A stretch of 64,000 bases of DNA, taken from assembly GCA_015680685.1 (NCBI GenBank), contig MNCI01004374.1:286774-350773 (forward strand), read 5' to 3'. How positions within the stretch are numbered: position 1 is the stretch's first letter; each line of letters starts with the position of its first letter. A program made the translations under genes and the position numbers. Below the pieces are notes generated by a model. It ran no database searches and was not told where the DNA came from. It was given only the letters and a program-made list of their open reading frames with translations. Origin of the DNA: Gnetum montanum (taxonomy: Eukaryota; Streptophyta; Gnetopsida; Gnetales; Gnetaceae). Shown piece after piece: positions 12,274 through 24,339 of the stretch.

Positions 12274-12365
12274 TGGAGTGCTAATAAGGCATTTGTTTCT
12301 CAAGTTGTAAGACTTAGGTTTGAGCTTAGACATAGCCACTCAAAAAGATGTAATCTTTTGTTTAT
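12274..12365 (+). mobile_element. Possible SINE fragment, related to 57985-58080
   Basis: The segment has TTTCTCAAGTTGTAAGA, then GGTTTGAGCTTAGACATAGCC, then an AATCTTTTG end. The same order with similar spacing occurs at 57985-58080 (GCTCAAGTTGGAAGA, TTCAAGCCTAAACATAGCC, AGGCTTTTGCTC). Two dispersed copies of a tRNA-like head suggest a SINE family. Confidence 0.45.
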
Positions 12366-12557
12366 ATGCCAATCCTTCTAAGACCTAGCTTTAGTGGATT
12401 ATATTTTGTTGAGCAAGGCTATAATGATGATGATGATGAAATGGTACACAAACAAGGGAAACTGGTAGAGCTCATAAGAGGAATCCAAAAATATATTACC
12501 CACTTCATACATTTTGGTCTTAAAACAATACAAACCCTACTTACACAACCTAATTGA

Positions 12558-13690
12558 AACAACCATAACTTCATCATTATGAATCCAAATTAGATGAGAC
12601 CATAACCAATGTAAAGCTTAGACATAACTATAAAAATGAATAACCTTATATTTTTCTAAAATTCAACCATTTTCTTAATAAAAAATTCACAACTTTGCTT
12701 TTTTTTTCATAAGAAAACCATTTAAAAACATAAAATTCATAAAACCTACTTTGATTTAGCCATGAATTGAATCCAAAACAACCAAACAACCTTAAATCCA
12801 TGTAGAAACACTCCAAAATAGGGGGTAGGATTTTGTTAGAATTTAATTTTAATCAAAATATTAGACTAGATCTAAGAAAGATAGCTCCACTCCCAAATTT
12901 ATAGAAAAAACACACAAAAAAGCAAGCCTATTTTACAAATCAAATCTACCAAAGCTTGAACAACCAAATAACCCTAGATCTATGAGTGAATGGCAAAAAT
13001 ATAAGGTAGGATTTTGTCAAAATTCAGCTTCATGAACCCCCTTTGCGTAGATTTGAAGAAAATGACCTCTATCCTAGTTAGAAAAACACAAAAATAGCTA
13101 GGATACTAAAGAAAACCTCTAGAGGTGGCCTACCTGGGAGTGACTAAGGAGGAAGCATGAATTAAAGCAAGCTTGGAAAGCTTGAAGAGGTTCTGGGTAG
13201 CCTCATTTACCTCATGAAGCCTTGTGTTCTTACTTAATCCTCCAGATTTCTTCATCCTTATTGCACCAATGTTGTAGAAGCTTGAAAAATAAAGCATTGG
13301 GACTTCTACATTAGCTAGGAGAAAGTTCTAGTGCTTCAATGTTGAAGGGAGCTAGTGTCTATAACAACAAACTCTCCTAGAGCTTTGGTCTAATGCATTT
13401 GGTGTGGAATGGGAAGTGTAGTTGGTGTTTTAGGCAAATTAACAATAAAAATCATGCCTAAACCTAAACACTTCCACTCTCACCCCCCGTTGCCAATTTT
13501 GTGCATTGGAACTCAAAGTGCACTAAAGTGCAACGGGGAATATTCCCTACACTGAGAGAGGAAGGGAAAATAACACTTACACTTAATTTTCTTGATTTTT
13601 TGAGTTTTGGGGCATGGGCCCCATCATATGCCCTCATACATGATGTTTTAAGACTAAAAACTTCATTAATGCTAAGGTTTTGACCTCTTA
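12558..13690. other. No gene seen; start of the retroelement-derived region
   Basis: Only short frames. From about 13000 the base composition shifts toward CC/CT-rich + strand words that continue to 17 kb and look like the non-coding part of a large retroelement. Confidence 0.5.
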
Positions 13691-13699
13691 TAATGCCTA

Positions 13700-16560
13700 A
13701 AACTATGCTATAACCTTATTCCCCCTAGTATCCACACTAGGCAATGTGGATCTAGTATGGGTACATACCTTCCTTACCTCACAGCACCTCCACACTGACC
13801 ACTCTTGCCATTTTTGATAGCTATAACCTATCTCACTGAACTTTAGACTCTAAAAAGGAGTTAGCTCTTGGCAAACCTTTTCATTTTGGACTTCCATGCT
13901 AGCTAGCATGGATCCTAGCATGGAGCTAGGGGATGACATCCATTCTTACCTCCCAATGCCTATCACATCTAGATTTGACCCATGAAGTGGGCCCACATGA
14001 CCTACAACCCCTCTAGTCACTCCTAGTAGCCCAGAAACCTCATCAAACCTAATTGAAAGTGCATGAAACCTTTGGACTTAGTTGATCCATGTTGGGGGAG
14101 GCCTCCTCCACCATGTGGGCTAGCAAGGAGCTAGTGTGGATGAATGGGGGTTAACCTCAAGTAGCCTAAATTGACCATCTAATTACCATGTCTTGATCCT
14201 AACACTCCTTGACATCTTCCAGTAGCCTATTTTTGTCTTAAAATATGTTGACATTGCACTTACATCCATTCCACCTCCATGCTACCTAGCATGGAAGCTT
14301 AAGGGGTGTGACATAAATTTTTTCTTCAAGACCTAAGTGATCATAAATATAACCTTGATAGCCTAATGACCTACCCTAATGACCTCTAGACCTTGCTGGA
14401 GTCTCTCAGAGCCTTCAAATATCACAAAATTGATCAAAAATGTCAAAAAGTTATTACCTCCTCCCTTCCATGCTAAGGACACCCTACCCAACATGGAGAA
14501 AATGGGGGATGACTATATGAACATCTAGGACCCTTTAAACCAATCAATTTCAACACCAAATCATGATCCTTAATCCTCTACAGCCCTGACAACTTCAAAA
14601 CCCTATTGAAACTTGTCAAAGTAGCTCAAAAATTTACTCCAAGTTCATCCATGCTAGCTAGCATGGACCTACTAAAACTCTTAAGATTTTCCTCCAAAGG
14701 GACTTCTATTGACCAATCAACCTTCCCAAAGGCTCTGGTAGCTGAAACTTGTCAAAAATGACCATTTTGATGATTTTTCTTGGCCTCCATGCTAAACACC
14801 CCTCTCTTCCATGCTAGTCAACATGGAGCCAACATTGATGTAGCTAGGAAGGTCCATGGGAGATTATTAGATGCATCAAAATAACTTAAACCTAACCTAC
14901 ACTTATCTTACAGCCCTGTCCACACATCCAAGAACTACCAGACCTTGAGAATTTAGTCCAAAATAGTCCTAAATCAACCTCCTAAGGTCTTCTACATTTG
15001 TTCCACACTGGTCAACATGGAACTAAAGAGGCAAGCTTAAAAACCTTGAAGAGAACCTCATAATTGCTAAGTTTTAATCCTAGGCTCTAACCATCAACAT
15101 TGGTGACCCTAGAAGCAGACATGCACAACTAAAATTGATCAAAAGTATCCAAACAGTACTTCCCTTTGATCCTCTATGCTAGATCCATGGTGGCTAGCAT
15201 GGAGCCAATGTGGAATAAGGGGGTGAGCCCAAAACCTACCTAACAACCTTCAAAATTTCCAAATTCTGACCTTGAGCCTTAGCCATTGACACTAATAACC
15301 TTAGAAAAACACATGCATGATCAAGACCTATCAAAAAATGCAAAAAAAAAAAACCATTTCCTAAGGTTCTCCACACTGGGTCCATATTGGCTAGCATGGA
15401 GCTAGCATAGATCCAAGGGGGATGACTAAAAAAACTAGTTAGAAACCCTAGAAATCACTAGATTTTGACTCTAAACCCTAACCCTTGACATTGGTCGATT
15501 ATAGTTAAAATTAGCCTATATTTGAGATTTATGATCCATCCATGTTTGGAACCCTTTCTTCCACACTAGCCAACATGGAGCTAGCACGGAAGGGTTTCTT
15601 TTTCCCTTTTGATAGCATGTTGACACTCTCAGAGATCAAAAACCTACACTGGCAAAGCCTAGGACCCTATAGCCCTAATATTGCACTAGTTTGACCTTAT
15701 TTTAGCCCTTAAAACTCATAAACTCCCATCCTCCACATTAGAGCAACCCCCCAATGTGGATCAAGGGGGATGTAACCTTGCATGGCCTCAAAAAACCTCC
15801 AAACATGACTAAAATTGGCCAAAAACATGGGAAATCATAATCTACAATCCTATAAGCCTAGAAACCTAGTTGATGTGCTCCCAAACCACCCCAAAGCTAA
15901 AGAAATAGTTCACCCCCATTCTTCCACATTAAGGCCACCATGGTCACCTTGGAAAAAGAGGAAGAAGCTATTCTAACTTGTGTTTACACTAAAAACCCTC
16001 TAAAATGGCCTTAAAACACAAGGGATGTAGAACTATCAAATCTTAGTTTTAGATGCCCATGCATTTTTGTTTAACCCTAATTTCCACATGTTTGGGTTAT
16101 TCATGTTGAGCCCCCTTCTATCCATGTTGGCTAGCAGGGAAACAGGGGGGTGAAGCTTCAAAGCCTACCTTTTAACCTTTCTTAACCTTAGAAATGATCA
16201 ATTTTGATAGATCTATCCCTGTGCTACCTTGGGAAGATCTCAAAACCCCAATTTCAATCCTTTGGATGGCATGCAACATGTTTTCCTTGGTTTTCACACT
16301 AGCTCCATGGTAGCCATCATGGAACTAGCATGGAAGATACTTTTAGGCTTAAAAGGGAGATCCTAGAGGCTAAAATAGTTGTCAAGAGTAGCCTATGCCC
16401 TTCCCTAGTCAACTACGCTAACATACAAGCCACTAGGAATTAAAAGCTATTCCAAACAAGCTTAGAAAATCCTCCAAATGTCTCCTCCATGTTAGGGATC
16501 ACTCCTTCCACATTGACTAGTGTGGAGCCAATGTGGAAGCTTTAAAACCCTTGCTTTTTC
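13700..16560. repeat. Field of degenerate CTAGC/GCTAG..CATGGA motifs
   Basis: Words such as CCATGCTAGCTAGCATGG, GTGGCTAGCATGGAGC and CACACTAGCCAACATGGAGC recur every 100-300 bases on the + strand, for example near 13895, 14280, 14650, 14810, 15190, 15385, 15565, 16125, 16305 and 16510. Each is close to an inverted repeat. Between them the DNA is non-coding in all frames. The field precedes the pol remnant at 17.2 kb and probably belongs to the same Tat-like element (leader or intron region). Confidence 0.6.
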
Positions 16561-16599
16561 AATCCAAATAGCCTAGAAATAGCCCTAATTAATGTCCAA

Positions 16600-17229
16600 A
16601 CTAGTCCATAACCCTTGTAGCCTCAAACCATGGCTTGCTAAGGCCTAAAACTGGTAGAATATAATCCCTTTTATCATGTTTTAAGCAAGATTCACCATGT
16701 GTTCCACTTTATCTTGTTTGACATTGTCTTATCATATCATGACCTATTATGCAGTGTTGGCATTGTTTAGCCTCACTACTACTTCCTATCTCAATATGTT
16801 AGCCCTTTATTCTATACACTTCAATCTTATATAGCCTTGTTTAGCCTTGATTGGTATTGGATGGTAGGGTTTGACCTTCCTTAACCACCATTTGATGCCA
16901 GGTGACCATGGTGTGCTATGGCATTAAATTAGCATCATGGCCCACTAAGGCCTAAAACTAGCAAAACCATGACCCTTTTTAACCATTTGTGGCCTTATTT
17001 CTTGTACTTCCCTTTGTTTGACCCTTGTTCACCCTTTGTTTGGTTCTTACTACATCTTATTTGCTTATTTTTACTCTATTTATAGTCTTGGATGACCTTG
17101 TTTGCATTACAATAGCCTATATTTGCATAATTTTATAGCATTTGGGCATTGTTTATTTACTTTTACCTAGGTACCATTTTATATGCTTTTTATTGACATG
17201 TAGGATTAAAGTATGAGTATCTGGGAGCA
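16600..17229 (+). other. Non-coding region just upstream of the pol remnant
   Basis: It holds two copies of an AYGGCYYRCTAAGGCCTAAA motif (near 16630 and 16935) that recurs in tandem after the pol at 20740-20890. It ends in TTTTTATTGACATGTAG near 17205, which looks like a 3' splice site. The - strand pol remnant at 23.3-24.1 kb is preceded by a matching TTGACATGCA stretch, so the feature is shared by both elements. Confidence 0.45.
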
Positions 17230-20200
17230 TATCAATTTGCTTTTGTGCCTACATGGATCCCACAGTGATGTTGAGTAGTGTATATACCTTGATTGCTTAG
17301 ATCTCAAGCCTGAGAGTCTTGTTTACCACATATCCTCTATCAAAAACCCCTTAGAATGGCCTAAAAACTTAGTTAAGACCCTCGAGCTTAAGGCAAGTGA
17401 TATAATTGAAGACTCTCTAATTGAGGTTCCTGTCATAACACATAGCGGTAAGGAGAAAACCCTTAAACTAAGTTCCTTACTAGAACATCAACAAGCTCAA
17501 GACATCACCAAAGCCTTGCAGGACAACATTAAGGCCTTTGCGTGATCATATAAGGATATGCCATGTCTAAACCCCTGTTTGGTCTAGCACATCATACTTG
17601 ACCCTAGCATTAGATCAATTAAGCAAAAAGTATGCAAGATTTGATTTGATTTGGCCTTAGCAATTCATGACAAGATCTCAAAACTCTACTAAGCAAGTTT
17701 CATCCAAGATATTGATTATGCAAAAGGGGTGTCCAACATAGTGGTAGTCTCCAAGAAGAATGGGAGTATCCATATTTGCATCAATTTCCAAGATCTAAAT
17801 AAAGAGACTATCAAGGATGACTTCCCTTTACCTGGTATTGATCAAGTTATCAATACTATGGTTGGACATGCCTTATTGTCCTTTATGGATGGATTGTTAG
17901 TATACAATCAAATTAGGATTAACCTAGAGCACCAACTTAGCATGACCTTCATGACCCCTTGGGGTACCTTTTTCTATACTATGATTCCCATTGACCTTAA
18001 GAACATAGGAGCAACCTATCAATGATCCATGACCTATATCTTCAGTGATTACATGCTAGGTTTACTCAATGATTATGTGAATGATACAGTCGTTAAGTCC
18101 AAAGTGACCAACAACCATGTTAATAACATAGACCTTGTGCTTAAATGATGCCTCAAGTATGAACTTAGGCTCAACCCTAAGAAGTGTGTCTTTGGTGTCA
18201 AGATTGGTAAGATGCTTGGCTTTGTAGTTTTTGAAACAAGGATACATGTCAATCTTGATAAGGTTAAGGCCATATCCAAGTTAGCAACACCTACTAACGT
18301 TAAGGAGCTTTGAGGATTACAAGGTAGATTACAATTTATTCATAGGCTTATTGCTAGGCTTTCAAATAAGTTACAACCCATGCAACACTTGCTTAAGAAA
18401 GGAGTTCACTATGAGTGGATGGCTCAATGCCAAGAAACCTTTAAAAACCTCAAGAAAGAGTTGGCACAACTTTCAACAATGTATTCTCTACAAGAGCGTA
18501 AACTGCTCTACATCTACCTTATCATCTCTAACACATCCATTGCCCTTCTACTCATTCAAAAACATGATGCTGAAGCAAAAATGCCAATATACTATCTTAG
18601 CCATGCATTAGTTGCCCACAAGACATAATACACTAAGGTGAAGAAGTGTTTTCTAACACTAGTCTTTTCATTGAAGAAGTTAAGACACTACCTCTTCAAA
18701 AGCTAAGTTAATGTGATTTGCAAAGAAAACATAGTTAGAGCCATAACAACCAACATCTATGAGTAGCCATATAGCTGAATGGAAAGTAATAACAATGGAG
18801 TTTGACCTTCATTACATCTCTCAATCCTCAATGAAAGGTCAAGCTATAGCCATAAAACTCACTATTTCACCTATTAATAACCATGTAGCCATAGATCCTG
18901 AGTTCCCTAATGAACATATCAACATCATTAGCCAAGTGTCCAAGGGCTATGAATTGGTCATACACTTTGACGGGGCTTCAACTAGCCATGGGATTAGTAC
19001 CACTACCATCATGACCTCTTCATTTGATGAAATTCAACCCTTCTCTTATTATTTTAAGTTTTCATGTACGAACAACATAGTGGAGTATGAGGGTTTGATT
19101 AGAGAAATGATGGTAGCTCATGACCTTTGAATCAAGTGATTAATGATCAAAGGAAATTTTCAACTTTTGGTCAACCAAGAGACTAAGGTCTATACATATA
19201 AAGCCAAACACTTACAACCTTACTGTGACCTAGAAAAAAAAATTGTTACAGCAATTTATAGATGTTGATATCCAACACATACCCAAAAACAAGAATGCCA
19301 TAGCTAATGTAATTGCAACGTTAGGCCTTAGTGTAACAATAGATGTGTTTAGTAAGTTGCCCATCCTAACTTTGGACTATGCTATTCCCATCATGCAAAG
19401 CAATGAGGATACCTTTGTGGTCATAGTTCATACTACTCCTGCTAGGGAGTGGTATGATGATATCAAATTTTACCTTATGTATGGTGAATCTTCACAAGGC
19501 CTAACTGCTGCTCAAAAGAATGTTGTATGTAAATGATCAAAATAGTATGTCATAGTAGGTGATAACACATTATGTTGGTGGTCCTGCAATGGTGTATTAT
19601 TAAATTTCTTGGGTAAAACCAAAGCCAGAATAGTCTTGGAGCAGGTTCACAAGAGTGTTTGTGGAGAACATATAGGACCTAAAGCTATGGTCACTAAGAT
19701 TAGATGGTTAGGCTATTACTAGCCCCATATGGAAAATGACTTCCTAAATAAGGTTAAAACTTGTGACATGTGTTAATAACATAGTAACCTCATACACATA
19801 TCGCCAACTGAGTTACATACTACTTAGATAACTTGGTCATTTCAATGATAGGAGTTGGATATCATTAAACCTATAATGCCTAAGTCTTCAGCAGGGCATA
19901 GTTTCATCATCACCACAATATAATACTTTACTAAGCAAGTTGAAGCTCTTCCTTGAGAAGAACTATGAATATGAATTCATACTAGATAACATTGTAGCTC
20001 ATTTTGGCATACACATGACCATAGTTATAGACAATGGACCACAATTTAGTAGCCAAGAAACAAAGGATTTCTATCATGACCTAAGCATTAAGCATTCTTT
20101 CTTGTCACCTTATTACCCTCAAGCCAATGAACAAGTAGAAGTAAGCAACAAGGTCATCATCAACTTGCTCAAGAAGATGCTCAAAAGTAGCAAGTGCAAA

Positions 20201-20698
20201 TGGCATCAGTAGCTTGTCCATGCACTTTGGGCCTATCATTCAACTTATCGTACAACAATTGGTATAACACCTTATGGCTTGGTTTGTGGTTCTAAAGTTG
20301 TTTTACCTCTTGAATTGCATGTACCATCACTTCAAGTAGCCCTAACTAGCTTCATCAATGATGAGCAGAGTAAGGAGTTGTGGACAACAGACTTGGACTT
20401 GGTGGAGGAGAAATGTCTACAAGTGCTTGCTCATGTTGACTGCTACCAAGAGAGTCAGAAATGGTAGCAACACCATGACTTAACTAAATGAAAGATCAAG
20501 GAAGATGACTTGGTCCTCAAAGTTGTCCATGAGCATGTGAATAAATTCTCAGCCAACTGGGAAGGGTCCTTCCTTATTACCAAAGCCTATAGTAATGGGG
20601 CATTTAGGATAGTTGACATGGATGGGAATGAGTTGGTCAATCCAGTCAACCATTATTATCTAAAGTCTTATTACATATTACCTACATGTAACCTATAG
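17230..20698 (+). pseudogene. Decayed Tat-like Ty3/gypsy pol (RT, RNase H, archaeal-type RNase H, integrase)
   Basis: The reverse transcriptase runs about 17700-18300 (VVVSKKNGSIHIC, DLNKETIKDDFPLP, LLSFMDG). Its active-site motif reads YVND, so a catalytic Asp is lost. RNase H follows at 18390-18720. A second, archaeal-type RNase H is at 18940-19130 (HFDGAS, then VEYEGL). Integrase has an HHCC zinc finger (19645-19790), first Asp in ELDII (about 19855), second in IDNGPQF (about 20030) and Glu in NEQVEVS (about 20125). It ends with a PVNHYYLKSYY tail. RT-RNH-aRNH-INT is the diagnostic order of the Tat lineage. Many in-frame stops and at least one frameshift (near 19930) kill it. No protease or gag precedes it, and no LTR pair was found. 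Confidence 0.9.
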
Positions 20699-20739
20699 TA
20701 GCCATGACATCAACGATCATCAATAAGTGATCCTACTTT

Positions 20740-20890
20740 ATCATGGCTTGACGAGGCCTTAAACCAACAGATATAGCCTATCGAGGCCTTAAATAGATGC
20801 CATGGTCTACTATGACCTTAAACTAGCATCATGGCCTACCAAGGCCTTAAACTGGTATCATGATCCACCATAGCCTTAAAATGGCAACAT
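20740..20890. repeat. About 30-bp minisatellite downstream of pol
   Basis: Four or five degenerate copies of CATGGCYTACNRAGGCCTTAAA occur in a row just after the integrase stop. The same word appears singly upstream of the pol near 16630 and 16935, which ties the flanks to one element. Minisatellites in the untranslated parts are common in Tat/Ogre-type elements. Confidence 0.75.
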
Positions 20891-21240
20891 TGGTGATCTG
20901 GAAGCTTGGCTTTATCATTCTATGTAGCCTATATGCATTGTAATATTATAACATGCTTTGTTTGCTTGGTTTTCTTGTTCTCTTGGAATTTTGTTTGTAG
21001 GATGAAGCCTAAAGCCATCATAAGGATGCAATTCATTAATGCAGCAAGCCACTATGCAACCTCAATGTGAAATATTTGGTGAGCTTATCCTACTGTTTCA
21101 AAAGTCCTTGTACGATTGCCCTCCACTTATCACCACTTCATGAGCCCAACCTTGTAGCCTGATTGTGATCTTCCAGACCTTGAAAAACAATGTTAACCTA
21201 TGCTTGCCACTCATATGCTATAGCCATATGCTTCAGCATC

Positions 21241-21375
21241 AAGTCCACTTAGATGTAACACAACTCATTCAATGGGAAAATAATTAAGTCCATTGAGCAT
21301 AGCACGTCTCGTTCAATGGGATAACCCCCTAAGTCCATTGAGTGTATTGCAACTCATTCAATGGGAAAACTATAT
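21241..21375. repeat. Three tandem copies of a 45-bp unit
   Basis: Units start at 21241, 21286 and 21331, each AAGTCCAYTKAG..., with a shared CTCATTCAATGGGA-like end. The period is exactly 45 despite base changes. It lies in the 3' non-coding part of the preceding retroelement. Confidence 0.85.
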
Positions 21376-22515
21376 CAAACTAGCCCTGGGAATGAAACCC
21401 AATGAAGGTTTTGCCCCCACACAAAAAAAAGAGGGGAAGCAAGTTACCAAGCAGCTGAATGACTAGTAAAGCCTTGTGGCCCAATAGCCAAAGAAATCTT
21501 GGAGCAAAGTGATTAGGTCCTCAAAAATATTTGCCAACCAACCAATGCCTTAAAACATGTCAATGCCACACTACAGCCATGGTGCTGATACTTGAAATGA
21601 ATTGTTAGCCCTCATGACCATTTCTTCATGACATCATTACCTTTTTCTCATCATAATCTTACTCCATCATAAGCACTCTTCGACACAACTAGATCAAGCA
21701 TGGAGAGGAAACATCAATGGTGGACCTACAATTGTGTTTTGTATTCTTTTTCAATGCCTCTTGGGTTAATCCTCCAAACACCAACAAAGAGGGGCCATTG
21801 AAACACCACCAAAATTACATAGTATAACCTTTATAGCCCTTGTAGCCTTCACTCCATGAAACCTAAGGTAAATCTTCATTGTACACGTGAATATTGTAAT
21901 CCATGAGGGGCAATCTCACATATTTCATACCTTTGGGGTTGAAAAACATCTTATAGGTGGTTAAAGCCTCATTCCCCAAGTGAAAAAAGTTATGTATTGT
22001 CTATATTTGGGCTTGGTTGGGGGGGGGTGTTCAAAATGCCTTTTGGAATGCCAAAAGTGACAATTTGATGGGTTTTACAAGGGGTATAACTTCTTCTACG
22101 TAGAAGACACCTGTAGAGAAGTAGATCTCACCTACCCCTAGCATGAAGGGGTTTGGGCCATCTACTACTAGCATAGAGGCATCAAAACCAACATGGAGGG
22201 GTGTAGGGTGGTGCATCTCACCTACCCTGAGCATAGAAACAAGGTAATACTCAGCATGAAGGGGTATGAACTTCACCCCTAGCATTGATCTTTCATCCCC
22301 CCAATGTTGAAACCTCCTTCCTAGCATAGAAGCAACATGATCAAGATTTTAACATCACATCAACTCTAGCAAGAACCTTGCAATGCCAACATGAAAGGTT
22401 GAACACCCAATGTGGAAGAAGCAAAGACAATGTATAAGCTGCACCTCCATTACTATTTTTGGTAAATGGAATGGCCATGGGGGTATGACACTTTCCATAT
22501 ATAGTAACACCCCTG
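21376..22515. other. Non-coding retroelement-derived region
   Basis: No gene. 22090-22330 carries repeated CYCACCTACCC and AGCATGAAGGGG words, another motif field like that at 13.7-16.6 kb. A G9 run sits at about 22019-22027. Glycine-rich - strand frames across 22341-22597 come from the neighbouring poly-C run and are not genes. Confidence 0.5.
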
Positions 22516-22540
22516 CCCCCCCCCCCCCCCCCCCCCCCCC
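22516..22540. repeat. Poly-C run of 25
   Basis: An uninterrupted run of 25 C follows CCCCTG and precedes AAGCTTTTGG. Long C/G homopolymers are rare in plant DNA and prone to length error, so the exact count is doubtful. On the - strand it would be a G-tract with polypurine-tract character. Confidence 0.8.
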
Positions 22541-23300
22541 AAGCTTTTGGCACATACCCCTTGAATGTGGAAAAAAATTACAGTAATTTACAGCCACATT
22601 ATAGCTGAATTGTAGCTAATTTGCAATCCATTTCATGATCAAGAACCTATAAAACCAAAACCCCAACACCATTTCAAGATTCCAAACATTGCAATTTTTG
22701 AGCACTTGGCATCTTTGGCATTCAAGAGCTCCTGCTACCTAGTAGAAATGCAGCTTATTGAAGCCCTCCAATGTAGAACCAGTGTAGCCCTATTACCCCT
22801 ATTACCCACCTTGGGATTTGTAAGCCTTGGGTGTCAATGCTGCCCCCTAGGATCCCCAAATCCGAACATGGAGCATTTTGGCAACCCCAATCCTTCAAAT
22901 TTCTCAACCCCAATAGTGACCAACATTGCAAATTTTGAGTAGCAATAGACTAGGTTTGATCACATTGAGAGTAGTTGAGCATCTGGATCAGGAAGTGGAT
23001 TCTATCAGCTTCTATGAACTTGGAATCCCTACTCAAGTGAATCCTCCTTTGCTCTCCTACAAGCACTTTTTGTACACATTTCTTAACTCATTCTTTATTC
23101 ATTTAATAAAGTTTATAGTTACATTTTGGGTGAAATTTGTATTTGTTTTGAGTTTTTAAATTTGCAAGTTTTACATTTTTCACAACCCCTTTTTGCATCC
23201 CCCTAAGTTCCTAGGTGATTTACTAGACCACTTTGGGCGCCCTGAATTCCATTTTGTTTTTGTTTTTTTTTTCTTCAGGCCCTAGAAATTTAGAATTGAG
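22541..23300. other. No gene seen
   Basis: A 78-codon + frame at 22706-22942 has no recognisable domain and unremarkable composition. Treated as chance. Confidence 0.45.
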
Positions 23301-23301
23301 G

Positions 23302-23320
23302 TTTAGGGTTTAGGGTTTAG
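23302..23320 (+). repeat. Short interstitial telomere-like repeat, (TTTAGGG)2.7
   Basis: Two full TTTAGGG units and a TTTAG remnant follow one another, the standard plant telomere unit. They lie within about 15 bp of the point where homology of the adjacent retroelement pol stops. The run is short enough to arise by chance. Confidence 0.6.
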
Positions 23321-23335
23321 AATTTAGAATTCTAA

Positions 23336-24110
23336 ACATCATTGTGTAACAGAAGATTCCCTAAGAGGTCATGAAGGTTATATGCAACTGATGCTCTAGG
23401 TTGATCCTAACCTGGTTGTTTCTTGAAAATCCATCCATAAAGGATAACAAGGCACGTCTAACTGTAGCATCAATAGGTTGATTAATACTAGGCAAAAAAA
23501 AATCATCTCTAATGGTTACCTTGTTCAGATTATGAAATTTGATGTAGATACAAATACTCCAATTTTTCTTAGGAACTATCACTATTTTCGATACCCAATT
23601 AGCGTAATGCATAGATTGGATGAAATCAACTTGGTAAAGCTTCTTATTCTCATCATGGACTACTAGGGCTAAATCTAGTCTAATTTTACGAACTTTTTGC
23701 TTAACCAGCTTTATGCTAGAATCAAGTATGATATTATGTTGCGCTAAACATGGGTCCAATCTTGGCATATCTTCATATGATCAAGAAAAGGCTTTAATGT
23801 TATCCTGAAAAGCCTTTATGATGTCTTGGGCCATCTGAGGTTCTAATGAGAAACTTAAATTTTAGGATTTTCTCCTCACCATTATGGGTTGTGACAAGGA
23901 TTTTAACTAGGAAATCCTCCATGGTGTCTCTAGCCTCTAAATTCAATGTTTTGACTATGTACTTAGACCATTCTAGGGACTTCTTTATTAAGGCTATGTG
24001 GTTGAATAGGCTTCCAGGTTTGAGATCTAAGCATTCGAGATTAATTGATCTTTCAACATCACCATAACGTTCATCCAAGCTCAAGGGTAGGTTGAATTGT
24101 ACTCATGTAT
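23336..24110 (-). pseudogene. Truncated Tat-like pol fragment (linker and reverse transcriptase N-terminal part)
   Basis: Read from 24110 down, it matches the start of the 17.2-kb element. It has an LECLDLKPGSL-like linker, then VVHDENKKLYQVDFIQS, VSKIVIVPKKN, LNKVTIRDDFFLPS and ALLSFMDGF, then a Trp-to-stop at about 23358. Homology ends near 23336, inside the reverse transcriptase, where an AT-rich stretch with telomere-like repeats begins. The rest of pol is absent. It is a separate, oppositely oriented copy of the same family. Confidence 0.85.
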
Positions 24111-24339
24111 CAATGATTTAATTTTGCATGTCAACAAAAGCACATTAACTAGCATATGTATTGCATAATTGTTAAAACCATGCTAAAATAATATAAAATA
24201 TTGCAACAATAAAGCATAACATAGTTGGATAGGATCAAAACGCAGTAGAAAAAGGTAAAATAAGGATGAGTAGTATCATAACATGGTAGACTATGGCCAA
24301 AGAAGATAGATTGAGATGTAACAAGGTAGAACAAGGGCC
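24111..24339. other. Non-coding stretch upstream of the - strand pol fragment
   Basis: On the - strand this region has TTGACATGCA just before the coding start, matching TTGACATGTAG before the + strand pol at 17.2 kb. It may be the 3' end of an Ogre-like intron or a gag-pol spacer. Confidence 0.4.

Noticed and set aside
22341-22597. Gly-rich - strand ORFs
   Set aside because: Produced by the poly-C run; no conserved domain.
23302-23320. True chromosome end or telomere
   Set aside because: Only 2.7 units, flanked on both sides by ordinary retroelement DNA.
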